From the NCBI GenBank assembly GCA_022708025.1, contig JAKIZM010000004.1, forward strand, positions 1-64,000: DNA of 64,000 nucleotides. Direction: 5' to 3'. The position numbers were made by a program, and so were the translations under genes. The notes beneath the pieces were generated by a model. It was given only the letters and a program-made list of their open reading frames with translations. It did not search any database and was not told the DNA's origin. Below, one piece after another: positions 17,691-27,825 of the stretch. Numbering within the stretch: position 1 is the first letter of the stretch; the number at the start of each line of letters is the position of its first letter. The DNA is from Bacteroidota bacterium. Lineage in GTDB: Bacteria; Bacteroidota; Ignavibacteria; Ignavibacteriales; Ignavibacteriaceae.

Positions 17691-17891
17691 TCAGTATAAA
17701 AGCAAATAAACCATTGCGAGAAAAACTATTGCCCCGTAGATGATGGAAAGGTAAACAACAAGTTTACCTTTTAATTTGATGATCCTGTCAAGCTGCTCAG
17801 AATATTCATTCTCTTTAATTGATTCTGTCTCAGCCTTTTGATCAGGTGAAAGAGTGCCAAATTCAGATTTTGAATATCGGTCACTCATCAC
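17691..17891 (-). CDS. Small single-pass membrane protein
   Basis: A 66-residue protein with a charged, Glu/Lys-rich N-terminal half and one C-terminal transmembrane helix (LVVYLSIIYGAIVFLAMVYLLLY). It lies 42 bases downstream of ftsZ in the same direction, so it may be the last gene of the dcw transcript. I do not recognise the family. The first codon may be either of the two adjacent ATGs. Confidence 0.6.
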   Translation of the reverse strand: MMSDRYSKSEFGTLSPDQKAETESIKENEYSEQLDRIIKLKGKLVVYLSIIYGAIVFLAMVYLLLY

Positions 17892-17933
17892 TTCTTGCTG
17901 ATCTTAATATTGAAAAATATTTACGAAAACTAT

Positions 17934-19223
17934 TTAATCCATAATCATTCTTAAAAATGAAGAGCTATCATCGTCATCATCCTTAGAATCATTTTTCTTT
18001 TCATTCTTTTCTTTAGCCCAGGAATATCTTGAGTTCTCAACTGTAAATCCGCTTGGAGTATTTTTTTGTTCATCATCATCAAGCGAGGCTTTGGGACTAT
18101 TAACTCTTAAAATCGTAGGGACATCAAGATTATTCGTATCAACATTAGTATCCATATTGTTACTGGTAAACAGATCTACAAAGCCGCTTTGGATCTTACC
18201 TGAAATAAATGGTGATTGTTTCTTTGTATTTGAAGCTTTGCCATAACTTGCCGGTCTGGCACTATCAAAACCAGTTGCAATAACAGTGTATGAAATATAA
18301 TCGTTCATCTCTTCTTTTTTAACGATACCAAAAATCACATTAGCTTCTTCACCGGCAGCTTCATAAATAACATTATTACCTTCATTAACTTCCTGCATAG
18401 TCATATTGCTTGAGCCTGTAACATTAACGAGTACACTCTTTGCACCTTTAATATTTACTCCTTCAAGCAGCGGACTCGAGATAGCCTTTTGTGCTGCTTC
18501 AATTGCACGATTTTCACCGCTAGCAATTCCGCATCCCATCAAAGCTTCTCCGCTTGAATTCATAACTGCACGAACATCAGCAAAGTCAACATTAATCAAA
18601 CCTTCAATAGTAATTATATCTGCAATACCTCTTGTTGCCTCATACAGGACTTCATTCGGTTTATCAAATGCAGCAAACACATTTGAAGATTTATCAAGAA
18701 TGCTTAATAATCTCTCATTAGGAATTACAATCAGGCTATCAACATGCTGGCGCAATTCCTGAATTCCCTTTTCAGCATTTATCATTCTTGTTTTTCCTTC
18801 CCATCGGAAAGGTTTAGTAACAATACCAACTACAAGAGCGCCGATGCTTTTTGCAATAGAAGCAATTACCGGAGCAGCACCGGTTCCGGTTCCGCCGCCC
18901 ATGCCTGCAGTAACGAAGACCATATCACTTCCTGATAGCACATCTGCAATCTGGTCGCGATCTTCTTCCGCAGATTTTCTCCCGATATTAGGATCAGCGC
19001 CAGCACCTAAACCGCGGGTAATTGAATTGCCCACTTGTACTTTTGTATTTGCTGTGCTGCTTCTTAATACCTGAGCATCTGTATTTATAGCAATGTAGTC
19101 AACGCCATTTAATCCGCGTGTTATCATACTTTCGATGGCATTGCAGCCACCGCCGCCAACACCAACAACTTTTAAAACTGCTGACATCGGTCTCTCATTA
19201 TCGATGGTTGCGAATCGCGGCAT
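17934..19223 (-). CDS. ftsZ: Cell division protein FtsZ
   Basis: A 429-residue tubulin-like GTPase that polymerises into the division ring. The glycine-rich nucleotide loop VGVGGGGCNAI is at about 20-30, and the tubulin signature GGGTGTG is at residues 109-115. The catalytic T7 loop region (about 205-225, LINVDFADVRAVM) is intact. A polar linker leads to a C-terminal SSFLRMIMD, which retains the FLR core of the conserved peptide that binds FtsA. It is the end of the division block, 21 bases after ftsA. Confidence 0.97.
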   Translation of the reverse strand: MPRFATIDNERPMSAVLKVVGVGGGGCNAIESMITRGLNGVDYIAINTDAQVLRSSTANTKVQVGNSITRGLGAGADPNIGRKSAEEDRDQIADVLSGSDMVFVTAGMGGGTGTGAAPVIASIAKSIGALVVGIVTKPFRWEGKTRMINAEKGIQELRQHVDSLIVIPNERLLSILDKSSNVFAAFDKPNEVLYEATRGIADIITIEGLINVDFADVRAVMNSSGEALMGCGIASGENRAIEAAQKAISSPLLEGVNIKGAKSVLVNVTGSSNMTMQEVNEGNNVIYEAAGEEANVIFGIVKKEEMNDYISYTVIATGFDSARPASYGKASNTKKQSPFISGKIQSGFVDLFTSNNMDTNVDTNNLDVPTILRVNSPKASLDDDEQKNTPSGFTVENSRYSWAKEKNEKKNDSKDDDDDSSSFLRMIMD

Positions 19224-19243
19224 AAATCCTCCTATAGTTGATT

Positions 19244-20494
19244 TTATAATTCGTTAAAAAAATCTCTTACTTTTTTAATTGTTTTAATAAAGCGCCCTCG
19301 CGATTTATCTTTTTGTCTTTTAATCAAGCCTTTGTATTCACTTGATTTGCCACCGGGTATTCCTCTGATCAATCCGGCAACAGTTGCAAACTCAGGACTT
19401 TCAATTTCATTTGATAATCCAGCACCAAGTTCTTGCGGAACACCAATTCTGGTTGGCAGACCAAAAACTTCTTCTGCTAATTCTGTTACACCTCTTAATA
19501 ATGATCCGCCTCCGGTAAGTACAATTCCGGCTTTAATTTTTGATTTAAATCCGGCTGTACGTAATTCACTATCAACAAGTGTAAATAACTCTTTCATTCT
19601 TAAACTAATGATTTGTGTCAGTAAGCTGATAGGAATTTTGGTATTCCCTCTTGCACCAACACCTCTAATCAAAATATCTTCATCCCTGATAATTGCACTT
19701 TCACTTGCATAGCCATATTCTTTCTTTAATCTTTCGGCTTCATCAGTCATAACACCAAGTGACTCACGTATATCATTTGTAACCTGATTACCTGCAACGC
19801 CAATTACCCGTGTATGTTTAATCGCTTTTTTATGGTAGATAGCAATATCAGTTGTTCCTCCTCCTATATCAATCAAAGCTACTCCAAGATCTTTTTCACT
19901 ATCTTCCAGTACCGATGCACTTGAAGCAATTGGCTGCAAAATATAATCCTGAACCTGGAATCCGGCACGTTCAACAGATTTTCTAATATTTTCCATAGCC
20001 GGAATTGATGCAAGTACAACATGATTGCTTGCTTCCAATCTTGATCCTGACATACCAATCGGATCTTCAATCCCGCCCTGATGATCAATCGAAAACTCTT
20101 CAGGAATAATATGCAGAATCTGTCTGTCACTCGGGATACTTATCGTTCTTACATCTGCTTCTAATCTATCAAGATCTTCTTTTATAATTTCCTTTTCTTC
20201 ACGGTTTATCGTAACGTAATTTCTATGACGAATACTTGTAATATGTTCACCAGCAACACCGACATTAACGGTTGTAACTTCAAATCCTGCCCTGTTAGCG
20301 GCAATATCCATAGCTGTTTTAATTGCTTCTGCAGTTTTACCAATATTTGCCACTAATCCTTTATGCAGCCCTTCTGAAGGAGCAATACCAAATCCAAGTA
20401 CATCAATTCTGTTCTGTTCAGGAACTTTTTTTGCTATCACTGCACAGACTTTTGTTGTACCAAGATCTAATCCAACCAGAATATCTTTTTCCAT
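19244..20494 (-). CDS. ftsA: Cell division protein FtsA
   Basis: A 416-residue actin-like ATPase that tethers FtsZ to the membrane. Actin-fold phosphate loops are LVGLDLGTTKVCAVIAKK at the N-terminus and LIDIGGGTTDIAIY near residue 210; GIVLTGGGSLLRG is near 325. The C-terminal basic amphipathic helix (RFIKTIKKVRDFFNEL) is the expected membrane-targeting sequence. It overlaps the ftsQ stop by one base and precedes ftsZ, the standard order. Confidence 0.96.
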   Translation of the reverse strand: MEKDILVGLDLGTTKVCAVIAKKVPEQNRIDVLGFGIAPSEGLHKGLVANIGKTAEAIKTAMDIAANRAGFEVTTVNVGVAGEHITSIRHRNYVTINREEKEIIKEDLDRLEADVRTISIPSDRQILHIIPEEFSIDHQGGIEDPIGMSGSRLEASNHVVLASIPAMENIRKSVERAGFQVQDYILQPIASSASVLEDSEKDLGVALIDIGGGTTDIAIYHKKAIKHTRVIGVAGNQVTNDIRESLGVMTDEAERLKKEYGYASESAIIRDEDILIRGVGARGNTKIPISLLTQIISLRMKELFTLVDSELRTAGFKSKIKAGIVLTGGGSLLRGVTELAEEVFGLPTRIGVPQELGAGLSNEIESPEFATVAGLIRGIPGGKSSEYKGLIKRQKDKSRGRFIKTIKKVRDFFNEL

Positions 20495-21261
20495 TAAATC
20501 AAACCTGTATTTTCTCTGCTTCCAATGTAAGCTTCGTTATTAAATCTTAAATCTATATACTCTGTATTCTGATAAGCAGCCTTTAAGTTATTAATTCTGT
20601 CCCAGACCAGACTAAGATAAATCATCTTCTTCGATTCACTTCCTCTTCCAAAAACAACCGGATAATTTATTCCAGAAAACGTAAGCACAACATCACCGCC
20701 GTTTTTAAGATTTATTTCCGATATTCTTTTTGCTAATTCCGTATCTGTGATTCTGGCTGCATCAATTATTTTAAATGCTTCAATAATATCTTCAGTTTTA
20801 TATAATTTTTGCGGAACAGGCTTTTCTGTTAATCTGAAATTACTTATAACCGGTATATCAGAATAAGTAGTATGTTCCATTATTTTTAATAATTCAAAAT
20901 CACTTGTAACAAAAAACGGTTCTGCTTTTGTAAGCAGTATGGCATAAATATCTTTTTCTTTTATTTTTACATCAACATTACCGCGCCCATCTGACTTTAC
21001 TTCAGCCTTTGCCACATAAGGATGTTCTTCTATTCTTTTCTTAATAACATTAAGATTTATTTTATTATAAACAGATGAATGATCTAAGTCAGCAAAGCGC
21101 ATATATATTTCTTTGCTCAGTAAGTTATTTCCGAAAATATTTATCATTTTAATTTCCTCTTTTCCCTTTTTACCATAAGTAACAAGAGACAAATAAGTTG
21201 TTAAAACTACAATCGCCGATAAAAGAATAACACCAAATAATTTTCCAAAATCTTTTTTCAT
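20494..21261 (-). CDS. ftsQ: Cell division protein FtsQ/DivIB
   Basis: A 255-residue bitopic membrane protein with one N-terminal helix (LFGVILLSAIVVLTTYLSLV). A POTRA-type domain follows (about residues 35-105, IKMINIFGNNLLSKEIY, then VAKAEVKSDGRGNVDVKIKE). The rest is periplasmic. It links the early Z-ring to FtsL/FtsB and FtsW-FtsI. Its identity is supported by topology and by its place between murC and ftsA more than by strong motifs, as usual for this fast-evolving family. Confidence 0.9.
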   Translation of the reverse strand: MKKDFGKLFGVILLSAIVVLTTYLSLVTYGKKGKEEIKMINIFGNNLLSKEIYMRFADLDHSSVYNKINLNVIKKRIEEHPYVAKAEVKSDGRGNVDVKIKEKDIYAILLTKAEPFFVTSDFELLKIMEHTTYSDIPVISNFRLTEKPVPQKLYKTEDIIEAFKIIDAARITDTELAKRISEINLKNGGDVVLTFSGINYPVVFGRGSESKKMIYLSLVWDRINNLKAAYQNTEYIDLRFNNEAYIGSRENTGLI

Positions 21262-21266
21262 AATAC

Positions 21267-22634
21267 TTAATTAAGCATTGTTACAAACTGTTCACCATAT
21301 TTCCAGATATCACCGGCACCCATTGTAATTATTATATCACCATCTTTTTTGATTTTATTTAAAAATCCCGGCACTTCTTTTTTATCTGCAATATAATTAA
21401 CGTCTTTATGACCAAACTTCTTTGCTGTTGATGCTATTAAATCACCTGTAATTCCTTCTATTGGTAATTCTCTCGCCGGATAAATATCAGTGCAAACAAA
21501 AACATCTGAATTAAGAAACGCTTTGCCAAACTCCTGATAAAAATCCCTTGTGCGCGAATAAAGATGAGGTTGAAAAACAACTATCAACCTTCTGTTCCAT
21601 CCATCCCTTATTGCTTTTAACGTTGCTTCTGTTTCAGTTGGATGATGAGCATAATCATCAATAACCAAAATCTCCTTGTTATATTTAACTTCAAATCTTC
21701 TTAAAACACCAGAAAATGATTCTAAAGCTTTTTTGATAATCTTAAAATCAACGCTTAATTCATTTGCAATAACAACAGCCACAAGCGAATTTTTAATATT
21801 ATGTTTGCCCGGAATCTTTAATGTTATCTCACCAAGTATTTTTTCAAAATATTTCACTTTGAATGAGCTGGTAAAACCATTATGAGTAATATCAACAGCA
21901 GTAACATCTGCATCAGTGTTTATTCCATAAGTAATTATTTTTTTATTAATCTCCGGCATAATGTCGCGCAGAGCTGGTTCATCCAAACACAATGTAACAA
22001 ATCCATAAAACGGAACTTTATTTGCAAATTCTGTAAATGCTGTTTTTATATCATCCAGATCCTTGTAAGTATCAAGATGTTCACTTTCCAAAGTTGTAAG
22101 TGCTGCAATAGTTGGTGTAAGCTTCAAAAATGTTCTGTCAAATTCATCAGCTTCAACAACAATAAATTCTCCTTTACCCAATCTTGCATTAGTTCCTCCA
22201 AGACTACTTAGCTTTCCCCCAACAATGATTGTAGGATCAATTCCGCCTTCAGTTAATGTTAAACCAACCATTGAAGTTGTGGTAGTTTTGCCGTGCGTTC
22301 CTGCTATACCGATTCCATACTTCATTCTCATAGTTTCTGCAAGCATCTCAGATCTTTTTATTATAGGAATTTTTCTTGCAGCTGCTGCTTTAATTTCAGG
22401 ATTATCTAAAGAAACCGCAGAAGAATAAACTAACACATCAGCATCTTTGAGATTTTCTGCCGAATGTCCTTCATAAACTGTAATCCCGATTTTCTGTAAT
22501 CTGTCAGTAACTTCACTCAAAGATTTATCAGAACCTGAAACAATAAAGCCCTGACTAAACAGAATCTCAGCAATTCCGCTCATTCCTATTCCGCCTATCC
22601 CTACAAAGTGAACTTTTTTAATATTCTTAAACAT
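21267..22634 (-). CDS. murC: UDP-N-acetylmuramate-L-alanine ligase
   Basis: A 455-residue cytoplasmic Mur ligase that adds L-alanine to UDP-MurNAc. The N-terminal UDP-binding fold shows VGIGGIGMSGIA (residues 11-22). The ATP loop GTHGKTTT is at 112-119, and VIDDYAHHPTE (about 325) is the MurC-typical C-terminal motif. It lies 5 bases before ftsQ and directly after the small membrane gene. Confidence 0.97.
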   Translation of the reverse strand: MFKNIKKVHFVGIGGIGMSGIAEILFSQGFIVSGSDKSLSEVTDRLQKIGITVYEGHSAENLKDADVLVYSSAVSLDNPEIKAAAARKIPIIKRSEMLAETMRMKYGIGIAGTHGKTTTTSMVGLTLTEGGIDPTIIVGGKLSSLGGTNARLGKGEFIVVEADEFDRTFLKLTPTIAALTTLESEHLDTYKDLDDIKTAFTEFANKVPFYGFVTLCLDEPALRDIMPEINKKIITYGINTDADVTAVDITHNGFTSSFKVKYFEKILGEITLKIPGKHNIKNSLVAVVIANELSVDFKIIKKALESFSGVLRRFEVKYNKEILVIDDYAHHPTETEATLKAIRDGWNRRLIVVFQPHLYSRTRDFYQEFGKAFLNSDVFVCTDIYPARELPIEGITGDLIASTAKKFGHKDVNYIADKKEVPGFLNKIKKDGDIIITMGAGDIWKYGEQFVTMLN

Positions 22635-23114
22635 TTATTGCTTTTCAATTTCAGTCTTCAGTTGATGAAATCTTTTTACTAATTCATTTTCATTTTCATA
22701 ATCACTTGGTCTTACAATAATCGGCCTTATACGTGATTTGATTTTTATCCTGACAAATTTCAAAGGATTGGATTTATCATATCTTCTGTCTTTGCCAATC
22801 TTAACAATTGTAATATCATTTTTATTAATAAGTTTAGAACCAAACCGATCACTAAAAACCAATCCCTCATTACTAAATTCAATAAACCGGTTACGATACA
22901 GATTAAACGACAAAGCAATTATCGCAACAACAACTATAAAAGCAAGCAGATAAATTATCGGATCCCGCATAATCAAAGTATAAGAGCTTTCTACAAACTG
23001 TCCTCTTATCAATAAATAAACTATAAATACAACGAAATAAATAATTGTTGATTGATAGTAAAACGACATATTGTATTTAAACTTACTTTTATTTTTTAAT
23101 TGTTCATCCGTCAT
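22635..23114 (-). CDS. Two-helix membrane protein inserted between murG and murC
   Basis: A 159-residue protein with two transmembrane helices (about 21-37 and 51-71). A cytoplasmic beta-rich domain follows (RFIEFSNEGLVFSDRFGS, then VRIKIKSRIRPIIVRPSDYE) that resembles a bacterial PH-like fold. It overlaps the murG stop by 4 bases and ends one base before the murC start, so it is tightly coupled to the wall genes. The standard dcw gene order has nothing here. Its role is unknown; a membrane-associated accessory of the MurG step is only a positional guess. Confidence 0.75.
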   Translation of the reverse strand: MTDEQLKNKSKFKYNMSFYYQSTIIYFVVFIVYLLIRGQFVESSYTLIMRDPIIYLLAFIVVVAIIALSFNLYRNRFIEFSNEGLVFSDRFGSKLINKNDITIVKIGKDRRYDKSNPLKFVRIKIKSRIRPIIVRPSDYENENELVKRFHQLKTEIEKQ

Positions 23115-24211
23115 ACACTTAACGCATAATTGATTGCACTTTTTGCAATTGTGTTTGCAGCTTCAGGCTTTGAAAGCTTTTTCGCATTTTCACTTAAACT
23201 TTTTAACAGCTTTTCGTCACCGGCAATTTTTATAATCTCATCTTTCAGTATTTTTTTTACATCAGAATCCTGAATAAGCACAGCAGCATTATTATCTGAA
23301 AGAGATTTAGCATTATAATATTGGTGATTCTCCGCGACGTGGGGCGAAGGGATTAAAATTGAAGCAATTCCAAGCACTGTTAACTCTGCTATTGTTGTTG
23401 CACCAGCCCTGGCAACCAAAACATCACAAGCAGAGTATGCTTTATCCATGTCTTCAATAAAATCCAGTATTTTCACGGAACCAAAGTTAATGTTTTTATA
23501 GTTATGATAATAATTCTTTCCTGTCTGCCAGATTATCTGCAAAGATTTTTTTTCTAACTCTTCAACACAATCAGCTATTGTTTCGTTAATTGATGCAGCA
23601 CCTAAACTTCCGCCAAGCACAAGAATTGTTTTCTTGTTTTCATCCAATCCAAAATATTTTTTAGCTTCTTCTTTTGTAGTTGAACCAAGTTCCGTCCTAA
23701 CAGGATTGCCGGTTACCTTTATTATATCCGGTTTTCTTAAATATTTTTTTGAATCTTCGAACGCAACGTGCAATTCATCAGCATATCTTTCCAATAACCT
23801 TGTTGTAATTCCCGGATAACTGTTTGATTCCATTAAAATAATTTTTGCACCAAGAACTGATGCTCCCCAAATAGCCGGACCTGCAACATATCCACCTGAA
23901 CCAATTGCAACTCTTGGCTTAAATCTAAAAGAAATAATCAAAGACTGAATCAGTGAAACAAATAGTTTTATTGGAAACAATATATTTTCAAAATTAAATT
24001 TTCTTGCAAATCCTTTTATCCAGATTGATTTAAAACCATAACCAAGCTTTGGGACTACTTTTCCTTCAATTTTAGATTTTGAACCAACAAAAATTATTTC
24101 TGATTCCGGTTTAATTTTTTTAATCTCATTAGCAACAGCAATTGCGGGATATAAATGTCCGCCCGTACCTCCGCCGGCAAATAAAAATCTATATGGAGTT
24201 ATGCTTTTCAT
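23111..24211 (-). CDS. murG: UDP-N-acetylglucosamine transferase MurG
   Basis: A 366-residue GT28 glycosyltransferase that turns lipid I into lipid II at the inner face of the membrane. The N-terminal loop FAGGGTGGHLYPAIAVA (residues 12-28) and the C-terminal donor-site motif VARAGATTIAELTVLG (about 262-277) are diagnostic. It overlaps ftsW by 4 bases and the downstream membrane gene by 4 bases. Confidence 0.97.
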   Translation of the reverse strand: MKSITPYRFLFAGGGTGGHLYPAIAVANEIKKIKPESEIIFVGSKSKIEGKVVPKLGYGFKSIWIKGFARKFNFENILFPIKLFVSLIQSLIISFRFKPRVAIGSGGYVAGPAIWGASVLGAKIILMESNSYPGITTRLLERYADELHVAFEDSKKYLRKPDIIKVTGNPVRTELGSTTKEEAKKYFGLDENKKTILVLGGSLGAASINETIADCVEELEKKSLQIIWQTGKNYYHNYKNINFGSVKILDFIEDMDKAYSACDVLVARAGATTIAELTVLGIASILIPSPHVAENHQYYNAKSLSDNNAAVLIQDSDVKKILKDEIIKIAGDEKLLKSLSENAKKLSKPEAANTIAKSAINYALSV

Positions 24212-25368
24212 TTACTGAATTCCTCAACTGCTAATGCTGTTTTATTATATTGATTAACTTCACTTGATTTAAGTTTACTTTTTTCAAGCGAGTAATTATT
24301 GATAGCAATATTCATCAGGATACCGATTGAGATACACAGAAAAACAACTGATGTTCCTCCATAACTTATAAACGGCAATGAAAATCCTGTTGTTGGTAAT
24401 GAACCTGTTGCAACTGCTGTATTAGCAAGAGCATAAATAATTATTGAAAAAGAAATTCCAAATGCCAGCATCTGACCGAACCTGTCTTTTGTTTTTTTCG
24501 CAATCAAAATACCCGCAGCAAATAATGTCAGATATAGAAGCAAGACTACAAGTACACCAACAAATCCGGTTTCTTCACCAAGTATTGCTAAAATAAAATC
24601 ACCGTAAGATTCAGGTAAAAAGAGATTGCTCTGTCTGCTGCCGCCAATTCCTAAACCGAACAAACCACCGCTGCCAAGACTTATAATTCCCTGTTTAGTC
24701 TGATGAGATAATTCACCTTCTCCCATAAGAGCGTAAATAAAATTTAGTATTCTTTTTTTAGAATGTGGTAAAAACATTATCAAAGTAAGAGTACCGCTAA
24801 AAAAGATAAGAGATGAAATCAAAACATGTTTAAGCTTTGCACCTCCAACAAATATCATAGTTAACGATACAATTGCAATTAACGATGCAGTACTTACATT
24901 AGGCTGGAAAAATATAAGTACTGAAATGATTAATACCCAAACCAGCAAAGCCAAAAATCCGTTCTTTAAGTCTGAAATATATTCGCTCTTTTTTTCGAGT
25001 AAAAATGCCAAATGAATTATGAGTACTAGCTTTGCAATATCTGCCGGTTGAATAGTTGTAAATCCAAAGTTAAGCCAACGCCCTGCTCCTTTTACCTGAG
25101 GAGCTATTAAGAATGTAATAAAAAGAAGAAAAGTTGTTCCAATAATTGCTGGTTTACTTACTTTCTTATACCATTCATAAGGTATGAAACTAAATACAAT
25201 AAGCATAAGTAAACCAAATAAAATCTTATACAGATGCTGATTGAATAAGTAAAACGCGCTGTTAAATTTAGTTGCACTATAAGTACTGCTTGCACTCATT
25301 ACTATTATCAATCCAATTAGTATAAGGCTAAAAGTTGAAAAAAATACTATGACAGCTAATTTCTTCAT
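24208..25368 (-). CDS. ftsW: SEDS glycosyltransferase FtsW
   Basis: A 386-residue SEDS protein with about ten transmembrane helices that polymerises septal glycan together with FtsI. Typical motifs are KGAGRWLNFGFTTIQPAD (about 93-110), GSGGLFGLGIGGSRQ (about 232), PESYGDFILAILGEETG and LPFISYGGTSVVF near the C-terminus. It overlaps murD and murG by 4 bases each. Confidence 0.95.
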   Translation of the reverse strand: MKKLAVIVFFSTFSLILIGLIIVMSASSTYSATKFNSAFYLFNQHLYKILFGLLMLIVFSFIPYEWYKKVSKPAIIGTTFLLFITFLIAPQVKGAGRWLNFGFTTIQPADIAKLVLIIHLAFLLEKKSEYISDLKNGFLALLVWVLIISVLIFFQPNVSTASLIAIVSLTMIFVGGAKLKHVLISSLIFFSGTLTLIMFLPHSKKRILNFIYALMGEGELSHQTKQGIISLGSGGLFGLGIGGSRQSNLFLPESYGDFILAILGEETGFVGVLVVLLLYLTLFAAGILIAKKTKDRFGQMLAFGISFSIIIYALANTAVATGSLPTTGFSLPFISYGGTSVVFLCISIGILMNIAINNYSLEKSKLKSSEVNQYNKTALAVEEFSK

Positions 25369-26714
25369 TTACTGTTTACAATCTCTTTAAATACTTTTCC
25401 GCGATGTTCGTAATTATCAAACATATCAAAGCTTGCACAAGCAGGAGATAGCAATACTACATCTCCTTTACGTGCTTCACTTAGTGCTGCATTAATTACA
25501 TCATTAAAATCTTTTTTTATTTCTGTTTTTACTTTTCGATGAAAGTAATTAAAAACTTTTTCTGCTGATGAACCGATAGCGTAAATCTTTTTTACTTTCC
25601 TAATAACAAGATCTTCAATAACTGAATAATCGTTTCCTTTATCCTGTCCGCCAAGTATTAAGAAAATCGGATCATCAAAACTTTTTAACGCAACTTCAAC
25701 AGAATCTACATTAGTAGCTTTAGAATCATTTATAAATTTAATTCCGGATATTTCTCTAACTAACTCTAATCTGTGTTCAACGCCTTTAAACAATTTTAAT
25801 GCTTCTAAAATTTTTTCGTTATCAAGATCAAATATTTTGGCAGCGATAATAACTGCCATTGCATTTTGAATATTATGTTCGCCTTTGATGTTTATGTCTG
25901 ATATTTTGCAGCTAAACTCAGTTATATCATTTTTTACAAATCTGACTTCATCGTTTTCAAGATAGCATCCGTTATTAACTTTTTTATTTGTAGAAAAAAA
26001 GAAAATATTGCTTTTGGCTTTTTTGAAATATTGATTTAACAGATCGCTGTCTTTGCTTAAGATCAGAAAATCTTTTTCATTCTGATTTTCGAAAATTCTT
26101 AATTTAGAATGAGCATATTTCTCAACACTGTTTTCATATCTGTTTAAATGATCCGGAGTAATATTCAGTATCATTGCAACTTTTGGTTTGAAACTCTCTA
26201 TCAGATCAAGCTGGAAACTTGAGATCTCCAATGAAACAAATTCATTTTCCTTAACAGTGTTTGCAATTTCTGAAAATGCCAAACCGATATTACCGGCAGT
26301 ATAAGTTTTCTTTCCGCATTCGTTAAAAAGATATCCGCACAAGCTTGTTGTTGTTGTTTTTCCGTTTGTGCCGGTTATCCCTATAATATTTCCTTTACAG
26401 AATGATGAAGCAAATTCAAGTTCACTTATTATTTTTAAATTTTTTGTTTTAGCATTTTTAATAACCTCTGAATCAGATGGAACGCCCGGACTAACTATCA
26501 TCAAATCACAATTAAATACTTTTTCAGAGTGTTTCCCAATCTCAAAATCGATTTTTTCATTTCTCAGAATATCTATTGATGATTTTAATTTTTCCTCTGA
26601 ACCGGAATCACTGACAAACGGAATTGCACCATGTTGTTTTGCTAACCTGGCAGCACCGATTCCGCTTCTTACAGCACCAATAATTGTTATTTTTTTATTT
26701 CTGATATCTAACAT
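25365..26714 (-). CDS. murD: UDP-N-acetylmuramoyl-L-alanine:D-glutamate ligase
   Basis: A 449-residue Mur ligase that adds D-glutamate. The ATP loop GITGTNGKTTTTS is near residue 113. FINDSKATNVDSVEVALKSF (about 325) is the MurD signature of the C-terminal domain, and LILGGQDKGNDYS follows. It stands between mraY and ftsW, in the usual order. Confidence 0.97.
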   Translation of the reverse strand: MLDIRNKKITIIGAVRSGIGAARLAKQHGAIPFVSDSGSEEKLKSSIDILRNEKIDFEIGKHSEKVFNCDLMIVSPGVPSDSEVIKNAKTKNLKIISELEFASSFCKGNIIGITGTNGKTTTTSLCGYLFNECGKKTYTAGNIGLAFSEIANTVKENEFVSLEISSFQLDLIESFKPKVAMILNITPDHLNRYENSVEKYAHSKLRIFENQNEKDFLILSKDSDLLNQYFKKAKSNIFFFSTNKKVNNGCYLENDEVRFVKNDITEFSCKISDINIKGEHNIQNAMAVIIAAKIFDLDNEKILEALKLFKGVEHRLELVREISGIKFINDSKATNVDSVEVALKSFDDPIFLILGGQDKGNDYSVIEDLVIRKVKKIYAIGSSAEKVFNYFHRKVKTEIKKDFNDVINAALSEARKGDVVLLSPACASFDMFDNYEHRGKVFKEIVNSK

Positions 26715-26715
26715 C

Positions 26716-27825
26716 TTATCTGATCTTGAATGATGCTAAAGTTATTATCGCTAAAATTATTTCAATTATGTAAGCACGTACAACTATCTTTGGCTCAGCC
26801 CATCCAACCATCTCAAAGTGATGATGAATCGGAGCCATTTTAAATACTCTTTTCCCTTCTCCGTATTTTTTCTTTGTGTATTTGAAATAAAGTCTCTGAA
26901 TAATCACAGAAAGAGTTTCCATAAAAAATACTCCGCCGAGTATCGGAATAAATAATTCTTTCTTAATCAACACTGCTATAATTCCAAATGCACCACCTAA
27001 TGCAAGTGAACCTGTATCACCCATAAATACCTGAGCCGGATACGAATTAAACCAGAGAAATCCTAAACCGGCACCAACAAGTGCTGCAATAAAAATTGTT
27101 AATTCACCTGAACCCGGCAAATAGATAATATTTAAATAGTTTGCAAATATTGAGTTACCGCTGAAGTATGAAAGCAAAGCCAAGGCTATCATTACTATCA
27201 CAATTATTCCGACTGCAAGTCCGTCCAATCCATCAGTTAAGTTAACTGCATTAGAAGTTGCTGTTATTATAAATACAACAAGAGGTATATATAAATATGA
27301 AAAATCAAGATTAACATTTTTTAAAAATGGTACCGTTGTCAAAGTACTGAATCCCTCAAACTCAGGTGAAAAATAGATTACCGATCCAACAATCAAACCA
27401 ATTAACAATTGCCCTAATAACTTGTAACGGGCAATTAATCCGTTCGGAAATTTCTTAATTACTTTAAGATAATCATCCAAAAAGCCGACAAGACTCAACC
27501 AGATAGTTCCAGCAAGAATTAATATGATATATATACTTTTCAAATCGCCCCACAGTAAAACCGGAATAACAACAGATGAAATTATTATTACTCCGCCCAT
27601 AGTTGGTGTGCCAACTTTTGACCAATGGAAATTCGGACCGTCAGCTTTTTTTGCTTCACCAATCTGATGTGCCTGCAATTTTTTTATTATTCTCGGACCC
27701 AGATAAAATGCAAGTATCAATCCTGTAATTGCTGCCAGAGCAGAACGGAATGTTAAAAATCTGAAAATATCAAATCCCGGCGGATTGAAAGTTTTATTTA
27801 TATATTCAAATAAATAGTAAAGCAT
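26716..27825 (-). CDS. mraY: Phospho-N-acetylmuramoyl-pentapeptide transferase
   Basis: A 369-residue polytopic membrane enzyme that forms lipid I from UDP-MurNAc-pentapeptide and undecaprenyl phosphate. Diagnostic motifs are PTMGGVIIISSVV (about 74), NAVNLTDGLDGLAVG (about 192), the catalytic FMGDTGSLALGGAFG (about 268) and APIHHHFEMVGWAEPK (about 332). It overlaps murF by one base. Confidence 0.97.
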   Translation of the reverse strand: MLYYLFEYINKTFNPPGFDIFRFLTFRSALAAITGLILAFYLGPRIIKKLQAHQIGEAKKADGPNFHWSKVGTPTMGGVIIISSVVIPVLLWGDLKSIYIILILAGTIWLSLVGFLDDYLKVIKKFPNGLIARYKLLGQLLIGLIVGSVIYFSPEFEGFSTLTTVPFLKNVNLDFSYLYIPLVVFIITATSNAVNLTDGLDGLAVGIIVIVMIALALLSYFSGNSIFANYLNIIYLPGSGELTIFIAALVGAGLGFLWFNSYPAQVFMGDTGSLALGGAFGIIAVLIKKELFIPILGGVFFMETLSVIIQRLYFKYTKKKYGEGKRVFKMAPIHHHFEMVGWAEPKIVVRAYIIEIILAIITLASFKIR

